This document shows positions 1-7,399 of a DNA stretch of 37,770 nt, one piece after another. A program made the translations under genes and the position numbers. Where the stretch lies: NCBI GenBank assembly GCA_018436595.1, contig JAHDLC010000017.1, positions 1 through 37,770 of the forward strand, given 5' to 3'. This DNA comes from Synergistaceae bacterium (GTDB lineage: Bacteria; Synergistota; Synergistia; Synergistales; Aminobacteriaceae). Below the pieces are notes generated by a model. That model did not search any database and was not told where the DNA came from. It saw nothing but the letters and a program-made list of their open reading frames with translations. Positions within the stretch are counted from its first letter, which is position 1. The number at the start of each line of letters is the position of its first letter.

Positions 1-15
1 AAAATGGGAGTCACG

Positions 16-79
16 GGAAGGCCTCCTTTTTGTAGTTTTGTTATCTCGCGACTACAATTTTACAAAACAGGGGCCTTCC
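16..79. repeat. Large imperfect inverted repeat with nested dyad
   Basis: Outer arms GGAAGGCC (16-23) and GGCCTTCC (72-79) are perfect complements, and partial pairing continues inward. A second dyad, TTGTAGT (30-36) with ACTACAA (51-57), is nested inside. The flanking DNA is A/T-rich and unlike the genes to the right. It could be a terminator for a gene left of the window, or the end of a mobile element. No transposase is visible inside the window. Confidence 0.55.
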
Positions 80-145
80 TGTCATTTTTATCCAGTCATT
101 TCAACGGTTTTTAGGCTGTCAAGGTCCTGCGAAAGTTGAGTGAAT

Positions 146-176
146 AAAAAAGCTCCTCCCCTGATGGGGAGGAGCT
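146..176 (-). terminator. Rho-independent terminator of the 54-residue ORF
   Basis: A perfect 11-bp stem (151-161 with 166-176, loop TGAT) is followed on the minus strand by a run of six T (151-146). It lies about 30 nt after the stop codon of the small minus-strand gene at 207-371. This supports that gene being a real transcription unit. Confidence 0.9.
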
Positions 177-206
177 TGCGCTTTCACAGGGGCGAAAGGG
201 AAATTC

Positions 207-371
207 TTAGTTTCCCTGTTCGCTGGTGACTTCGCTGTTCCACCGGTCGTTCGACTTGCGGAAAAGCACCGGGTCGACAATCCTGCCGTTCTTCTGTTCC
301 ACGGCGAGGAAATCGCCCTCCGGGAGAAGCCAGAAGGGCTTTCCCGACATAAACACAAGTTTTTTGAACAT
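207..371 (-). CDS. Small hypothetical protein, 54 aa
   Basis: This short minus-strand reading frame encodes 54 residues, starting MFKKLVFMSGKPFWLLPEG and ending SEVTSEQGN. The ATG at 371 follows an AAGAGGT ribosome-binding site by a few bases, and the TAA at 207-209 is followed by a strong terminator. These flanking signals are the main reason for calling it a gene. The sequence has no signal peptide, membrane segment or cysteine. It reads like a small soluble domain of beta strands (KLVFMSG, FWLLPEG, FLAVEQKNGRIVDP) with a charged C-terminus. I do not recognise the family. It sits just beyond the tRNA operon terminator, and no good promoter was seen in the 105-nt gap, so it may depend partly on readthrough from the tRNA operon. 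Confidence 0.7.
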   Translation of the reverse strand: MFKKLVFMSGKPFWLLPEGDFLAVEQKNGRIVDPVLFRKSNDRWNSEVTSEQGN

Positions 372-476
372 GGTTGTACCTCTTTCTCTTTCTGAATTCC
401 GAATAAACGGCGCCTCAAAGGGGATGTCTCGGTTCCAGCCGCTTCAGGTTGTGTGGACGCCGCAAATACAAAGAAT

Positions 477-511
477 CAGGCCACTCCGGATATATTCTCC
501 AGAATGGCCTG
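477..511 (-). terminator. Hairpin terminator of the tRNA operon
   Basis: Arms 477-490 and 498-511 form a 14-bp stem with two G-T pairs and a 7-nt loop. The minus-strand continuation, ATTCTTTGTATTT, is T-rich but interrupted. It starts 10 nt after the CCA end of tRNA-Asn, where an operon terminator is expected. Confidence 0.75.
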
Positions 512-520
512 GAAACTATC

Positions 521-596
521 TGGCTCCTCGGCGAGGACTCGAACCTCGAACCTAGTGGTTAACAGCCACCCGCTCTGCCGATTGAGCTACCGAGGA
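521..596 (-). tRNA. tRNA-Asn (GTT)
   Basis: A complete cloverleaf of 76 nt with the CCA encoded. The acceptor starts TCCTCGG, the anticodon loop CTGTTAA gives anticodon GTT, and the T-loop TTCGAGT is present. It is the last gene of the six-tRNA operon. Confidence 0.97.
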
Positions 597-612
597 ATGA
601 TCTCTGGTGTAG

Positions 613-686
613 TGGAGGCGGCACCCAGATTCGAACTGGGGATAAAGGATTTGCAGTCCTCTGCCTTACCACTTGGCTATGCCGCC
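613..686 (-). tRNA. tRNA-Cys (GCA)
   Basis: A 74-nt cloverleaf with encoded CCA, a GGCGGCA acceptor strand, anticodon loop CTGCAAA (anticodon GCA) and T-loop TTCGAAT. Confidence 0.97.
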
Positions 687-696
687 GTACAACAAA

Positions 697-771
697 TGGA
701 GCGGAAGACGGGATTTGAACCCGCGACCCCAACCTTGGCAAGGTTGTGCTCTACCCCTGAGCTACTTCCGC
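697..771 (-). tRNA. tRNA-Gly (GCC)
   Basis: A 75-nt cloverleaf with encoded CCA. The acceptor starts GCGGAAG, the anticodon is GCC within CTTGCCAAG, and the T-loop is TTCAAAT. It is separated from tRNA-Cys by 10 nt. Confidence 0.97.
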
Positions 772-794
772 ATCCTTTTTCAATAATGCGAAGA

Positions 795-870
<76 letters not shown>

Positions 871-887
871 TCACGTGGAGTTTTAAA

Positions 888-964
888 TGGCGGGGCCGAC
901 GAGACTCGAACTCGCGACCTTCGGCGTGACAGGCCGACGCTCTAACCGACTGAGCTACGACCCC
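888..964 (-). tRNA. tRNA-Asp (GTC)
   Basis: A 77-nt cloverleaf with encoded CCA. The 5' end is set at 964 because GGGGTCG pairs with the 3' strand CGGCCCC, leaving discriminator G before CCA. The anticodon loop CTGTCAC gives GTC. Confidence 0.96.
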
Positions 965-983
965 GCATTCTCCAATGAAGCCT

Positions 984-1058
984 TGGTGGGCGAAACAGGG
1001 TTCGAACCTGTGACCCCCTGCGTGTAAGGCAGGTGTTCTACCGCTGAACTATCCGCCC
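984..1058 (-). tRNA. tRNA-Val (TAC)
   Basis: A 75-nt cloverleaf with encoded CCA. The acceptor GGGCGGA pairs with TTCGCCC, and the anticodon loop CTTACAC gives TAC. It is the first gene of the operon, about 26 nt downstream of the promoter -10 box. Confidence 0.97.
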
Positions 1059-1084
1059 GTGGGTGTTCCGGCAACGCGAGAGAG

Positions 1085-1113
1085 AGTATATAGGAATTTC
1101 CGCTGATGGTCAA
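1085..1113 (-). promoter_or_regulatory. Sigma-70-type promoter of the tRNA operon
   Basis: On the minus strand, TTGACC (1113-1108) and TATACT (1090-1085) are separated by 17 nt. Transcription should start near 1078, about 20 nt before tRNA-Val. This near-consensus pair is one of the strongest promoters in the window, as expected for stable RNA. Confidence 0.9.
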
Positions 1114-1326
1114 CTCTCTCTAGCAAAGAAAGAATATTATACATCTTTCAGACAAATCATCTGCCTTCTCTTTTCCTTGGAGAATCTTCTTCTGTGAACA
1201 ACTGGATATCCATCTGCCGACCGGGTACAGGAATCATTAGCGGCACGACCGGCACAGCCAAGCTATCTCCCGGAAAGGGGTCTCCAAAGGAGCGCCGTGA
1301 GGACTCACGGATTCCCGGCGGCAATC
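1114..1326. other. Intergenic stretch with a small hairpin and possible gene remnant
   Basis: The stretch lies between the racemase stop codon and the tRNA promoter. A perfect 6-bp dyad, CCGTGA (1295-1300) with TCACGG (1305-1310), lacks a T run on either strand, so it is not a classical terminator. In one minus-strand frame the residues before a stop at 1157 read plausibly like a protein C-terminus (PVPGRQMDIQLFTEEDSPRK). No start codon or ribosome-binding site supports a gene, so a decayed remnant is only a possibility. Confidence 0.3.
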
Positions 1327-2019
1327 TCAGGCAAGAGCAAGATCCACAGCCGCCAGTGAATGCAGCAGGGTGGAATCGAAAACGGGAATTGACACGTGTT
1401 CCTGTTGTATCAGCAAGGGAATCTCTGTACAGGCAAGGGCTGCGCATTCCGCCCCCTTCGCGGCGAGATCCTCGATGATCTTCACATATTTTTGCCTGGA
1501 TTCATCCTTTATGATGCCTAAACAGAGTTCCTGCCAGATAATTCCGTCCACTATCTTTCTGGCGTCATCATCAGGGATCATGGGTTCAAGGCCATAGCGT
1601 TCGGTAAGCACATTCCTGTAAAAAGACTCCTCCATGGTGAACCTGGTACCAAGGAGAGCGACTCTCTTCATTCCCTTGTCCTTTATGGCCTTTCCGACTG
1701 CATCGGCTATGAAAATGCCTTTCATTCCCGTGGCTTTTTCAACATCCGGAGTGAACATTCCCATGGTATTGGAACAGATGATGAAAAAATCGGCCCCGGC
1801 ACTTTGTATGCTTTTTCCCGCCTCCACAATTGTCGCGGCCGCCTGATCTCTGCGCCCGGCGCTCAGGGGACCTTCCACATTTTCAAAATCCACGGAATAC
1901 ATGGCGATCCTGGCGGAGTGCAATCCACCCAGGCGCCTGCTGACTTCCTCATTCAATATCCTGTAATAGTCTATGGAAGATTCCCAGCTAACGCCTGCAA
2001 TGACACCGATTGTCTTCAT
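1327..2019 (-). CDS. Aspartate/glutamate racemase family protein
   Basis: The 230-residue product belongs to the cofactor-independent Asp/Glu racemase superfamily. It begins MKTIGVIAGVSWESS, the usual first strand and G-rich loop. Both catalytic cysteines are present, in IICSNTMG (Cys82) and ALACTEIPLL (Cys197), so a two-base racemase is expected. The length fits the family (about 230). Substrate is uncertain: aspartate, glutamate or a broad-specificity amino-acid racemase are possible. A GTG at 2040 would add seven residues. The ATG at 2019 is preferred because AAGGGAGAG lies 7-8 nt upstream. A TATAAT hexamer (2065-2060) lies about 40 nt before the start with no convincing -35 box. The enzyme acts in the cytosol and fits an organism that ferments amino acids. 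Confidence 0.88.
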   Translation of the reverse strand: MKTIGVIAGVSWESSIDYYRILNEEVSRRLGGLHSARIAMYSVDFENVEGPLSAGRRDQAAATIVEAGKSIQSAGADFFIICSNTMGMFTPDVEKATGMKGIFIADAVGKAIKDKGMKRVALLGTRFTMEESFYRNVLTERYGLEPMIPDDDARKIVDGIIWQELCLGIIKDESRQKYVKIIEDLAAKGAECAALACTEIPLLIQQEHVSIPVFDSTLLHSLAAVDLALA

Positions 2020-2175
2020 TATGAACTCTCCCTTCTTCACATGACGGAGTACCCGGTTAATTATACCCGGAAAGGGTCTTTATGCCCGGCACCCCCGGCC
2101 CATCTAATTTTCGGCAAGGGATCCACTCCCGGCGTCAGCTTCCGTGAGACCGTGAATCCCTCCCCTTTCACCGGA

Positions 2176-3369
2176 TTAAGGGTTTTCAATCGCTTTCCCG
2201 GCCATCTTTTCGAGAAGAATCAGGATATGGAGCAGGTAGAGGAGAACCCCGCCGTTGGCCGCAAGGATCAGCCCGGTCAAGAGGGCGGGAAGCAGTCCGG
2301 GGAAAAGCATGGAGGTTCCGAACATGATGGAGAGCAGATTCAGGACGACCTGGGAGATGTTCAGACGTACCAGGACAGGCAAAACTGGATTTCTTCCCTG
2401 TTTCCGGAGCCCCGAAAGGGTTCCCCGGAGTCCGATGATCCCGCCGAATATGTTCAGCAGACCGATGAGAAGAGTCAGAAGGGAAACGAGAATTCCGGGC
2501 ACTATGCAGGAAACGATGCCCAGGCCAGCGAAAAGGACTCCGCATATGACCACCAGCCGGGTGCGGCGGAAGGCACCTATGGGGGTGTTGCCCGTTGATA
2601 TCATTTTAAGGGCCATTATCACCATGAGGAGGCCGAGCTGGGCACTCCCGGCGAAAGGAAGCATGCCGAGGCTTACGGGAACGAGAAAGAAGCCGAGAAG
2701 GATCATGAAGATGCCCGTAAGGAGAATGACGGAATGCTCGGAGGATAAGATTTCACTCTCGCTCTCTTTTCCTTCGGGGGCGGGATATTTCCTGTAAATC
2801 TTTGACATTGCCGCCGCCAGAAAAAGGATGGCCGCACCGAAAACAAGAACGGTGACGGCAGTTTCATCCCCGGAAAACAGTCCCTGATTCAGCACGAGCA
2901 CCCCTATAAGCATGGAAAGAAGATAGACGGCCGCGCACCCCGTCCACAGGAGATGAAACGTTCCTCCCATGCGGGCCCAGGTACGGAATCTGCCGGGGGC
3001 AAGAAAAAGGTGGGCCAAAAGGGCTGCCCCTCCGGGAGTGAAGCAGAGAAAGAGCAATACAGCAGGAAGGCGGCTGAAAATGCCTGGAATGAAACAGGTC
3101 ACTATTCCGGCTGACGCCACCGCGAGACCGGTGCAGAAGAGAGGTTTTGACCGTTTCATCTCCCCGAAGGGCGTTTGCCCCAGGAGAATGATCTGCAGGG
3201 CAAAGAGGAAGAGTACAAGACCGTAGACCCCGTTTTCATAGTATGGAATTGCTCCCCTCGTCACGGGAAAAAGCAGGATGCCGGTCAGGACCATCATCAC
3301 CCCGGCAATGAGAAGAATCACCACGTCCAGCGCAAGGTCCGTCTCTTCAAGGAAAAAGCTCCTGTTCAT
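2176..3369 (-). CDS. Polytopic membrane protein with internal tandem duplication
   Basis: The 397-residue protein is almost entirely hydrophobic, with roughly ten membrane segments and no signal peptide. It is made of two homologous halves. Residues 16-105 and 213-303 line up at a constant offset of 196: QTPFGEMKRS (65-74) matches NTPIGAFRRT (261-270), and GIVTCFIPGI (88-97) matches GIVSCIVPGI (284-293). A charged linker (about 190-212) joins the halves. The repeat, with paired helices, a TP-x-G loop and a C-x-x-PGI turn, loosely recalls small HdeD/DUF308-like membrane proteins, but I cannot name the family. Nothing indicates a catalytic site. AGGAGC lies before the ATG. It is followed by the racemase gene 157 nt downstream and is divergent from the protease operon at 3617. 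Confidence 0.85.
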   Translation of the reverse strand: MNRSFFLEETDLALDVVILLIAGVMMVLTGILLFPVTRGAIPYYENGVYGLVLFLFALQIILLGQTPFGEMKRSKPLFCTGLAVASAGIVTCFIPGIFSRLPAVLLFLCFTPGGAALLAHLFLAPGRFRTWARMGGTFHLLWTGCAAVYLLSMLIGVLVLNQGLFSGDETAVTVLVFGAAILFLAAAMSKIYRKYPAPEGKESESEILSSEHSVILLTGIFMILLGFFLVPVSLGMLPFAGSAQLGLLMVIMALKMISTGNTPIGAFRRTRLVVICGVLFAGLGIVSCIVPGILVSLLTLLIGLLNIFGGIIGLRGTLSGLRKQGRNPVLPVLVRLNISQVVLNLLSIMFGTSMLFPGLLPALLTGLILAANGGVLLYLLHILILLEKMAGKAIENP

Positions 3370-3525
3370 CGAACCCGCTCCTTTCTTTCTCCCTGAACCA
3401 GCCGTTCCTGAAGGGAGGCGTTTCGGGCGGCTGAGGTAATTTTCTCTATCTTACGCTCCATTCTCTTTTTTTTCACCTCTCTGACGGGAAAGATTTCTGT
3501 CTGCCGCTCAGGCCGGGGAGAGAAA

Positions 3526-3534
3526 TGATACAAT
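3526..3534 (+). promoter_or_regulatory. Extended -10 promoter of the protease operon
   Basis: The plus strand reads TGATACAAT: an extended TG motif and a TACAAT -10 box, 83 nt before the ATG at 3617. No good -35 box is present at 17 nt, which is common for extended -10 promoters. Confidence 0.55.
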
Positions 3535-3616
3535 GGCCGGAAGAAAGCCTGCTGCGGGCGGTCGTTGTCCGTCAATGCCCATCCGGACCCGGTTGCCGAG
3601 ATAAAAGGAGATACTC

Positions 3617-3880
3617 ATGAACCTGGATGCTCTAACCGATTTTTCCTTTCTGCGGCCTCTTGCCCCCTTGCTGTTTCTGCTGTTTTTTCTTGCGGCAGCC
3701 CTTCCTTTTCTGCGCCGCCCCGGAAAGGAACGGCTCTTTTATGCCGCTCTCGGGCTTTTCTTTTTCGGGGCATCGGCTGTTTTTCTTCTGATGGGGCAGC
3801 CCCTTGCCGCTTTTTCCGTGTTTTTTGTTCCGGCCCTTCTCTACAGCGTCTTCAGGAAAGCGGGACGGAAGAACAAATGA
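3617..3880 (+). CDS. Small membrane protein, 87 aa, first gene of protease operon
   Basis: The product has about three hydrophobic segments (residues 12-32, 39-58 and 61-77) and short basic loops (RRPGKER, RKAGRKNK), suggesting an integral membrane protein with a cytosolic C-terminus. AAGGAGAT lies 7 nt before the ATG. Its stop codon overlaps the start of the CPBP protease gene (ATGA), so the two are translationally coupled and probably made in similar amounts. I do not recognise the family. The tight coupling suggests a partner subunit or chaperone of the protease, but this is inference. Phenylalanine content is unusually high even for a membrane protein. Confidence 0.8.
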   Translation: MNLDALTDFSFLRPLAPLLFLLFFLAAALPFLRRPGKERLFYAALGLFFFGASAVFLLMGQPLAAFSVFFVPALLYSVFRKAGRKNK

Positions 3881-4389
3881 AGGAATTGCTGGTCTTCGCT
3901 TTTTTTCTCTATTTCCCTTACGGCTGGTGCGCCCTGTCCGGAAACAGCAGGGAATCCTTCGGGTTGATCTGGAAAGCAGACCGCCATGCCCTTCGGGACG
4001 TTGCAGCAGTTTCTCTTCTGACCCTGCTGCCCCTGACGGCCGTCTCCCTTTTCTTTTTTGGGGACCGTCTTTTCCCCCCTGCCCTGCGGTCGGTTCCGGC
4101 ATCTGTCCTCTCCGGGCTTGCGGCGGCAGTGGCTGAGGAAACATTCTTCAGGGGATGGGTTCAGACCATGCTTGGATACCGTTTTTACCGGGGGTGGAGC
4201 ATTATCCTGGCCTCCGCCCTGTTCGGGATTGCCCACCTGGCCTCACCTCACGCTCCCTTTGCGGTGCTGGCTTTCTTTCCGGGGCTGGCCATGGGATACC
4301 TCCGGGACCGCCACGGGTCGGTGCTGCCGGCAATTCTCTACCACTGGATAGGCAATATCTGGTCTATCTGGCTGTATCCTCGTTTCTGA
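3877..4389 (+). CDS. CPBP family glutamic intramembrane endopeptidase
   Basis: The 170-residue protein carries the three CPBP (Abi/CAAX-like) motifs: EETFFRG (residues 87-93, catalytic Glu pair plus Arg), FGIAH (116-120) and HWIGN (156-160). It is an integral membrane protease with about five helices that would cut substrates in or near the membrane. It is at the short end of the family, which suggests a single-purpose enzyme. In some bacteria, glutamic intramembrane proteases of this family (the Mrt group, including MrtS of Synergistota) process proteins with C-terminal sorting tails. That role is possible here but rests on the inferred taxon and compact size. No candidate tail protein is recognised in this window. 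The ATG overlaps the TGA of the preceding gene, so the longer upstream frame is not used. Confidence 0.9.
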   Translation: MKELLVFAFFLYFPYGWCALSGNSRESFGLIWKADRHALRDVAAVSLLTLLPLTAVSLFFFGDRLFPPALRSVPASVLSGLAAAVAEETFFRGWVQTMLGYRFYRGWSIILASALFGIAHLASPHAPFAVLAFFPGLAMGYLRDRHGSVLPAILYHWIGNIWSIWLYPRF

Positions 4390-4415
4390 GGAATACGAAG
4401 AAAGGAGTTTTTCCC

Positions 4416-5483
4416 ATGAAATCCATTCGTTCCATTATTCTCCCGGCTGTTGTGTCCGTTATCGCGGCCTTTCTCTTCTCTTCTCCCGTGTACGCAGGGC
4501 CCGTCTACAGGATCGTGATGCCCCTCGTCCGGGGAGAGGAGGCGCGGGCGGAACTCCCCGGCGGACGCATTTTTCCCCTGGGGAAAGTGACTGGGCTGCC
4601 TACGGCAACCCGGTGGCCGGGGTATACGGCATCGAAATGGGCCGCACCGGGAACGGTGGCTGCTTCGGCGGTGAATGCCGTTCATCTCACCCTGTCGGTG
4701 GAGAAGGACGCCGGAAGGACCATGAGCATCCTGCCGCTCCACACGGTGGCTCCGGCGGCCGGAGAGAAAGCTTTCATCACCCTCGACGTTCCGGCGGGCA
4801 CCGGTTTCTTCGGAGGCTGGGCTCCTCCCGTGGGGACAAGGGTCCTGGTGCGGAAGGCAGATGGACTGCTGGTTCCCCTGGAGGTCAGCGGTCTTCCCTC
4901 TCCCGGAGACGAACTGATTTTTGACGTGGAGGAAGAAGAACGGCCCTACATCATCGACGTGGAGAACCGCCCCGGAGGGCGGGTTCTGGGATGGTATCCG
5001 GCGGGACCGAAAGTCCTTGCCCGGGTTATCCGCCCGGTGAGGGGCGTCGGGAGGTTCGGGGGGACGGAGTTTCAGGGCAGGGGAAGGATCAGGGCGAATC
5101 ATTCGGGAGTCATCGACGTGAGCACTGCCGGCCGGGGGGTGACCGGAGGATTCCAGATACTTCCCTTCCTCCACTCGAAGTCAAAGGAGATGGGAGGAGC
5201 CTGGCAGTTGACCCAGTGGCTCATCATCGCCTCCGAAACGGAGCGGGCATTGCCCGGAACGGCGCCTCTTTTCCTGGGAAACCTCGTTCCGGGAAGCCAG
5301 ATGTCGGACGTTCTCTGGGACATCTGGTCCACCTACGGAAGAAAGCCCCTGGTGCTCTGCAGGCTTGACGGCGGCCCGTGGGAAAAGCTTCCCGAGGAGG
5401 GCGGGAAGCAGGATTTCGCACTGGAACGGGTAACCCACCTCCGCATCTACAGCCCCTTCACCGGGGAGCCCCAGAAACAGTGA
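4416..5483 (+). CDS. Secreted protein of unknown function, 355 aa
   Basis: The product has a clear Sec signal peptide (basic MKSIR, hydrophobic core to about residue 22, likely cleavage after SSPVYA at 27). The mature part is about 328 residues, rich in Gly, Pro and beta-prone stretches. It has a conserved-looking block around GVIDVSTAGRGVTGGFQI and GAWQLTQWLII, then a C-terminal region with one cysteine (LVLCRLDGG). No membrane anchor, lipobox or C-terminal sorting tail is present, so it should be periplasmic or exported. AAAGGAG precedes the ATG, 26 nt after the protease gene, so the three genes form one operon. The family is not recognised. It could be a substrate or partner of the protease, but nothing in its sequence proves that. 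Confidence 0.82.
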   Translation: MKSIRSIILPAVVSVIAAFLFSSPVYAGPVYRIVMPLVRGEEARAELPGGRIFPLGKVTGLPTATRWPGYTASKWAAPGTVAASAVNAVHLTLSVEKDAGRTMSILPLHTVAPAAGEKAFITLDVPAGTGFFGGWAPPVGTRVLVRKADGLLVPLEVSGLPSPGDELIFDVEEEERPYIIDVENRPGGRVLGWYPAGPKVLARVIRPVRGVGRFGGTEFQGRGRIRANHSGVIDVSTAGRGVTGGFQILPFLHSKSKEMGGAWQLTQWLIIASETERALPGTAPLFLGNLVPGSQMSDVLWDIWSTYGRKPLVLCRLDGGPWEKLPEEGGKQDFALERVTHLRIYSPFTGEPQKQ

Positions 5484-5508
5484 TATCAAAAGGCTTCGCT
5501 GATATGCA

Positions 5509-5545
5509 AAGGGCGCGGGATTCCTCCCGCGCCCTTAATTTTTAT
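5509..5545 (+). terminator. Rho-independent terminator between convergent genes
   Basis: A 12-bp perfect stem (5509-5520 with 5525-5536, loop TTCC) is followed on the plus strand by AATTTTTATT. It lies 25 nt after the secreted-protein stop and overlaps the end of glmS on the other strand. It may also end the minus-strand glmS transcript, although the T run on that side is poor. Confidence 0.92.
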
Positions 5546-7380
5546 TCCACCGTGACGCTCTTTGCGAGGTTTCGCGGCTGGTCGATGTGACAGCCCAGGA
5601 ACCTGGCGAAGAAGTAGGAAAAGAGCTGCAGGGGAGCCACGGTGAGGAACGGGGTGAACTGGTCAAGGGTCTCAGGGACGAAGAAAATGTGGTCAGCAGT
5701 CCCGTCAAGGGAATCGTCACCCTCCGTCGCGATGGCGATGACCGGAGACTTCCTCGCCTTGGCCTCCAGGATGTTGGAGAAGGTCTTTTCGTGAAGCCCG
5801 TCCTTCGGGGAGATCACCACCACCGGAACCCTGGGATCGAGAAGGGCTATGGGGCCGTGCTTCATCTCCCCCGCCGCGTAGGCTTCAGCGTGGACGTAGG
5901 AGATCTCTTTCAGCTTCAGGGCTCCCTCAAGGGCCACGGGGTAGGAGATACCCCTTCCAAGGAAGAGGAAATCCCGGGCCTCGTTGTAGAGCATGGCCGT
6001 CTCCTGGAGGCTTTCCTGCCTCTGGAGCACGGATTCAAGCTTGTAGGGAAGCGCGGTGAGCTCGTCGCAGTATTTTCTTTCCTGCTCCGGGCTCAGCTTG
6101 CCCTGCATCTTGGCAAGGTGGATGGCCAGGAGATAGAGCACGGCCATCTGCCCCATGAAGGTCTTGGTCGCTGCGACTCCAATTTCGGGTCCCGCCTTGA
6201 GCTGGAGCACGTCATGAACCTCTCTGGCGATGGTGGATCCTATGACGTTCGTGACTGCCAGGCATCGTGCCCCCTTCTCCCGGGCGATCCGCTCAGCCGC
6301 GAGTGTGTCCGCCGTCTCTCCCGACTGGGAGACAAAAACGGCAAGAGTGTCCGGCCCCAGAGGGATGTTCCTGTAACGGTATTCGGACGCCACGTCCACC
6401 CTGATGTCGAAGTCCGTTATGGTTTCGAGGAAACGCTCCGCCACGAGGGCGGCGTAATAGGAGGTTCCGCAGGCAATGATATGGAGCCTCTTCCACGATG
6501 CCACGTCTTCCTTTGTCCAGGGAAGCTCGGCGGAAAGGTCCACCGTCCCCTCCGTCAGCCTTTTTGCCATGGAGTTCCGGAGCACCGCCCCCTGCTCGTT
6601 GATCTCCTTGAGCATGAAATGGGGGTAGCCTCCCTTGTCGACCATAGTGACGTCCCAGTCGATGTGGGTCGGGATTTTTTCCAGCGTCTCACCCGATGCG
6701 TTCCAGAAGAGAATGCCTCCGGAGGAAAGCTCGGCGATGTCACCGTCGTCCAGGTAAACCACGTCCTGGGTGTAGGGGAGGATGGCCGGCACGTCGGACG
6801 CACAGAGGGTTTCCCCCTTCGGGGAGGCTCCAACCACGAGGGGAGAACCTTTCCTGAGGCAGTAAATCTTTCCCGGGGCTTCCCTGGCCATGATTACGAG
6901 GGCAAAAGATCCGCTCAGCCGGGCATAGAGATCCACTAGGGCCTCCACCATGCTGCCCCTGGCGCTGTAGAGCCTCGACAGAAGCTCGGCCACCACTTCG
7001 GTATCCGTCTCGGACTTGTAGTCGCCGCAGGCTCCTTCCGCCAGTTCCCTGCGGATTTCCCGGTAGTTTTCCACTATGCCGTTGTGGACGAGCACGAGGC
7101 TCGAGGAGAGGTCGGAATGGGGATGGGCGTTCACTTCCGTGACTCCGCCGTGGGTGGCCCACCGGGTGTGCCCGATGCCCTGGCTCCCCGAAACGGGGTG
7201 GTCCTCCAGGATTTTCTCGAGATCTGCCACCTTTCCCACGCCCTTGACTATATGAAGCTCCGGGGCATCCATGAGTGCAACCCCCGCTGAATCGTATCCC
7301 CTGTATTCAAGACTCCGCATTCCATTTATCAGAACGTCCTTGACGTTCCTTTCGCCGATATACCCGACTATTCCGCACAT
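5542..7380 (-). CDS. glmS: Glucosamine-6-phosphate synthase (glutamine-fructose-6-P transaminase, isomerizing)
   Basis: The 612-residue cytosolic enzyme makes glucosamine-6-phosphate from fructose-6-P and glutamine, the first committed step to UDP-GlcNAc, peptidoglycan and LPS. The mature N-terminus begins with the catalytic cysteine (MCGIVGYIG). The glutaminase domain (about 1-240) includes HTRWATHG and HNGIVENY. Two SIS domains follow, with CGTSYYAA and SQSGETADT, and the C-terminus ends in the family-typical AKSVTVE. The length is standard. It is the last gene of the cdaA-cdaR-glmM-galU-glmS run. The 193-nt gap upstream is filled by a glmS ribozyme, so the product should repress its own synthesis. 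The ribosome-binding site before the ATG is modest (AAGGCGG, 10 nt away). Confidence 0.98.
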   Translation of the reverse strand: MCGIVGYIGERNVKDVLINGMRSLEYRGYDSAGVALMDAPELHIVKGVGKVADLEKILEDHPVSGSQGIGHTRWATHGGVTEVNAHPHSDLSSSLVLVHNGIVENYREIRRELAEGACGDYKSETDTEVVAELLSRLYSARGSMVEALVDLYARLSGSFALVIMAREAPGKIYCLRKGSPLVVGASPKGETLCASDVPAILPYTQDVVYLDDGDIAELSSGGILFWNASGETLEKIPTHIDWDVTMVDKGGYPHFMLKEINEQGAVLRNSMAKRLTEGTVDLSAELPWTKEDVASWKRLHIIACGTSYYAALVAERFLETITDFDIRVDVASEYRYRNIPLGPDTLAVFVSQSGETADTLAAERIAREKGARCLAVTNVIGSTIAREVHDVLQLKAGPEIGVAATKTFMGQMAVLYLLAIHLAKMQGKLSPEQERKYCDELTALPYKLESVLQRQESLQETAMLYNEARDFLFLGRGISYPVALEGALKLKEISYVHAEAYAAGEMKHGPIALLDPRVPVVVISPKDGLHEKTFSNILEAKARKSPVIAIATEGDDSLDGTADHIFFVPETLDQFTPFLTVAPLQLFSYFFARFLGCHIDQPRNLAKSVTVE

Positions 7381-7399
7381 ATTCCAAACACCGCCTTTT

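Noticed and set aside
3366-3575. A 69-residue minus-strand ORF before the duplicated membrane protein
   Set aside because: It runs through the likely promoter region, overlaps the start of the membrane-protein gene and has no ribosome-binding site.
5587-6939. A 450-residue plus-strand reading frame opposite glmS
   Set aside because: It is a GC-rich antisense shadow of glmS without protein-like composition, start signals or conserved motifs.
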